From contig JAJQCQ010000070.1 in NCBI GenBank assembly GCA_021202635.1, forward strand, positions 1-44,784: a stretch of DNA of 44,784 nt, read 5' to 3'. The notes under the pieces were generated by a model. It had not been told where the DNA came from and ran no database searches. It saw nothing but the letters and a program-made list of their open reading frames with translations. Shown here one piece after another: positions 42,514 through 44,784 of the stretch; the stretch's first letter is position 1; every line of letters starts with the position of its first letter. The DNA comes from Lachnospiraceae bacterium. GTDB taxonomy: Bacteria > Bacillota > Clostridia > Lachnospirales > Lachnospiraceae. The position numbers were made by a program, and so were the translations under genes.

Positions 42514-44784
42514 TTATCTGTATCTTCGCCGTCTGCGGTTTTCTTCCGCAAACAGGATTCCAACCGCACACAGCATGAGCAGCAGATACGAGCGGATCGG
42601 TGTCTCATCACCGGTCTGCGGTGCTTCCTGCGTGCTTTCCGACGAAGACGTCTCCGTTTCCGTCTCTGTCGTCTGATCTGACGTCTCCGTTTCGTCCGGA
42701 TCTTCGCTCTTCGTCTTGTCTACCGTTTTGCCATCCTCTGGGTCTTCCGGAATCACCGGGTCATCCAGGTCGTCCGGCACTTCATATTCCAGAACGGCAC
42801 TGGCGGTCGCCTCATTCGTAACACTGCCGGCAAGCACATCTGCCTCGGTGACGATGTAGGACGTCGTAAACACCACTGATTCGCCCGGCGCCAGAGAATC
42901 GACTCTCCATGCGTTATCCCCGCTGTTTCCGGTCAGCGCATCCTCCACTACCAGCTCCGTAAGCGTCAGATTGCCCACGTTCGTCACAGTAATTTTATAG
43001 GTGATCTCCTCTCCCAGGGCGTAAGCCTCTCCGTCTGCCGGAACACTGGTCGTTTCTTTTACCAGTGTCATCACCGCATCCGGATCCTGGGTCGGGTCTT
43101 CGGTTCTGGCTTCTTCCGTTTCTTCTGTCGGCTCCTCCGTCGGGTCCGGCTCTTCCACGAATCCATCCGCGGTTGCTTCGTTGACTACACTTCCGGCGAT
43201 GATATCCGCTTCGGTCACCGTGTAGGAGGTAGTGAATTCCACCGACTCACCCGGCTCCAGAGCATCTACGGTCCACGCATCCGCCCCACTGTTGCCGGTC
43301 AGGATATCCTCGACTACAATATCTGTAATGGTTACGTTTCCAACGTTGGTCAGCGTGATCCTGTAGGTAATAACTTCGCCAAGCGCATACGCCTCTCCAT
43401 CCGCCGGCGTGCTCGTTGTCTCCTTTACCAGCTCCAGCTGCGGTGCATCTTCCACTTCCGTCGTTACTTCATCTCCCGGCGGATTGGTATCATCCTCATC
43501 ACCCACGGTGACAGCATTCACCAGACTGTTATCTGTCGCCGTCACGGTGTAGGTCGACGTCAGGACAATGGTCTCGCCCGCCTCCAGAATCACCTGGCCT
43601 GAGGCACTGTTATAGGTGCCACTGCCGGATGACTTGCTCAGAGTCAGTCCTGTTGTCTCACCGTTTACCGTAAAGATGTCCGTTACATTCTTCGCAATCG
43701 CCACCGTTCCCGTGTTCGCGATTGTTATGGTGTAGGTCAGCGTGTCTCCCACGACTGCCTTCTGTGCGCCGGTGGTCTCATCGACCTCTCCGCTCATGCC
43801 GCTCACGGTCTTCTCTACCGTCCAGGATTCCTCGTTCTCTACATCGATCGTTACCTCATCGCCCGGTGTCTCCGGATCGTCCGGATCACCCACAAGGACA
43901 GAGTTCACCAGTTTGCAGCCCGCCGCGGTCACGGTGTAGGTCGACGTCAGGACGACTGTCTCGCCCACGCCCAGCATCACCAGACCTGTCGCACTGTCAT
44001 AGCTGCCGCTGCCGGATGTCTTCGTCAGACTCAGCCTGATTTCTTTGCCGTCTACCGTAAAGGTATCCGTCAGAGTCTTATTGATGATTACGTTGCCGGT
44101 GTTTGCTACCGTGATGGTGTAAACGAGGGTATCGCCCACAACTGCCATCTGTACGCCGGTGGTTTCATCAATTTCCCCGCTCATCCCGCTTACAGTCTTT
44201 GTCACCGTCCAGGCAGCATTGGTCTTCTCATACGGAAGCCATACATCGCCGGAATCCGTCACCGGATTGCCGTCCGGGTCCTCACCGGTAGCGGTTGCTT
44301 TATTGTAAATCTCTACCGCTGCGGTTCCGCTTGTCCCGCTGACAACCACATCGGACTCTGTCACGATATAAGATACCGTCAGCGGGACCACTTCTCCCTC
44401 CGCCAGGGATGCGATGACTGCGGTCTTTCCGCTGCTGTCAACCATGTAGCCGCTGCCCTTCTCAAAGACTGCGCCCGCCAGACTGTCGACTACTTCGATA
44501 TTCGTAATGGTACAGTTCCCGGTATTTTCTACCGTGATGGTATAAATTACGGTGTTGCCAACCATATACTCCACAGCCGCGTCAGCCGTCTTGGTCACAG
44601 ACAGGGAGCCATGGTTCTCTACTTCTGTTGTTACCGTGTCCTCCGGCGGATTGGTGTCATCCGCATCGCCCACGATCACAGTATTCACCAGTTTACTATC
44701 CGTCACTGTCACGGTGTACGTCGCTGTCAGGACGACCGTCTCGCCCTCCGCGAGCGTCACTGTCTTCGCATCCGGATCGTAAGT
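42514..44784 (-). CDS. Sortase-anchored surface protein with DUF11-like repeats (N-terminus outside window)
   Basis: The frame is open through base 44784, so only the C-terminal 756 or so residues are seen. At least five Ig-like modules of about 110-130 residues follow one another, with shared motifs such as VGDTLVYTITVANTGNV, ETVVLTSTYTVT and LVNSVLVGD, typical of DUF11/DUF7507-type stalk repeats. Two pairs are close copies (TVSGMSGEIDETTG and TVSGMSGEVDETTG; KETTSTPADGEAYALGE and KETTSVPADGEAYALGE). A Glu/Thr/Ser/Asp-rich wall-spanning region follows. The end is a cell-wall sorting signal: APQTGDE (LPXTG variant), a hydrophobic helix (YLLLMLCAVGILFA) and an Arg-rich tail. It is expected to be linked to peptidoglycan by sortase and may serve adhesion; the ligand domain would be left out of view. 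Confidence 0.9.
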   Translation of the reverse strand, partial: TYDPDAKTVTLAEGETVVLTATYTVTVTDSKLVNTVIVGDADDTNPPEDTVTTEVENHGSLSVTKTADAAVEYMVGNTVIYTITVENTGNCTITNIEVVDSLAGAVFEKGSGYMVDSSGKTAVIASLAEGEVVPLTVSYIVTESDVVVSGTSGTAAVEIYNKATATGEDPDGNPVTDSGDVWLPYEKTNAAWTVTKTVSGMSGEIDETTGVQMAVVGDTLVYTITVANTGNVIINKTLTDTFTVDGKEIRLSLTKTSGSGSYDSATGLVMLGVGETVVLTSTYTVTAAGCKLVNSVLVGDPDDPETPGDEVTIDVENEESWTVEKTVSGMSGEVDETTGAQKAVVGDTLTYTITIANTGTVAIAKNVTDIFTVNGETTGLTLSKSSGSGTYNSASGQVILEAGETIVLTSTYTVTATDNSLVNAVTVGDEDDTNPPGDEVTTEVEDAPQLELVKETTSTPADGEAYALGEVITYRITLTNVGNVTITDIVVEDILTGNSGADAWTVDALEPGESVEFTTSYTVTEADIIAGSVVNEATADGFVEEPDPTEEPTEETEEARTEDPTQDPDAVMTLVKETTSVPADGEAYALGEEITYKITVTNVGNLTLTELVVEDALTGNSGDNAWRVDSLAPGESVVFTTSYIVTEADVLAGSVTNEATASAVLEYEVPDDLDDPVIPEDPEDGKTVDKTKSEDPDETETSDQTTETETETSSSESTQEAPQTGDETPIRSYLLLMLCAVGILFAEENRRRRRYR

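Overview
The window looks like a chromosome segment of a low-to-mid GC anaerobic Firmicute, most likely a Lachnospiraceae member. Reasons: strong AGGAGG-type ribosome binding sites with frequent TTG/GTG starts, consensus sigma-A promoters, Glu/Thr-rich linkers on lipoproteins, a sortase-type surface protein, QueH, an archaeal-type Asd and a fused glucose-family PTS permease. Most genes lie on the minus strand. Species level cannot be settled from sequence alone.

Layout, left to right. 1-3.6 kb: the start of a polysaccharide-initiating sugar transferase (cut by the window edge), a helicase with four helicase-associated repeats whose TTG start sits just behind a terminator-like hairpin, and a gene-free stretch with inverted and direct repeats. 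3.6-6.7 kb: an AT-rich block with an HSL-type esterase and a two-gene operon of an AAA ATPase and a TOPRIM-like protein, a candidate defence module. 6.7-14.5 kb: trpS, glpK, an intracellular subtilase, a membrane-anchored beta-lactamase-like serine hydrolase, two lipoproteins and an ACT-domain protein. 14.5-17.5 kb (plus strand): a MotA/ZorA-like and MotB/ZorB-like ion-channel pair with no other Zorya genes. 17.5-23.4 kb: aspS, an aconitase-family hydratase and a membrane diguanylate cyclase. 23.4-30.6 kb: a topoisomerase cluster topB - hexapeptide acyltransferase - parE - parC. 30.6-31.2 kb: an unlisted type I toxin-antitoxin locus with a 27-residue holin-like toxin and a convergent antisense RNA. 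31.2-39.3 kb: asd with a structured leader, argH with a duplicated structured 3' element, a PTS EIICBA permease, queH and an AAA-ATPase/PD-(D/E)xK protein. 39.5-44.8 kb: a GH3 glycosidase, an orphan LytTR response regulator and the C-terminal part of a repeat-rich, sortase-anchored surface protein.

No tRNA, rRNA, CRISPR array or complete insertion sequence was seen. The gaps carry a family of palindromic intergenic repeats built on a TTCAGAACAGCAG core, some serving as terminators. Best candidates for undescribed biology are the ATPase/TOPRIM pair, the orphan ZorAB-like motor, the type I toxin-antitoxin locus and the repeat-bounded region beside the helicase. All functional statements come from reading motifs; no database search was run.
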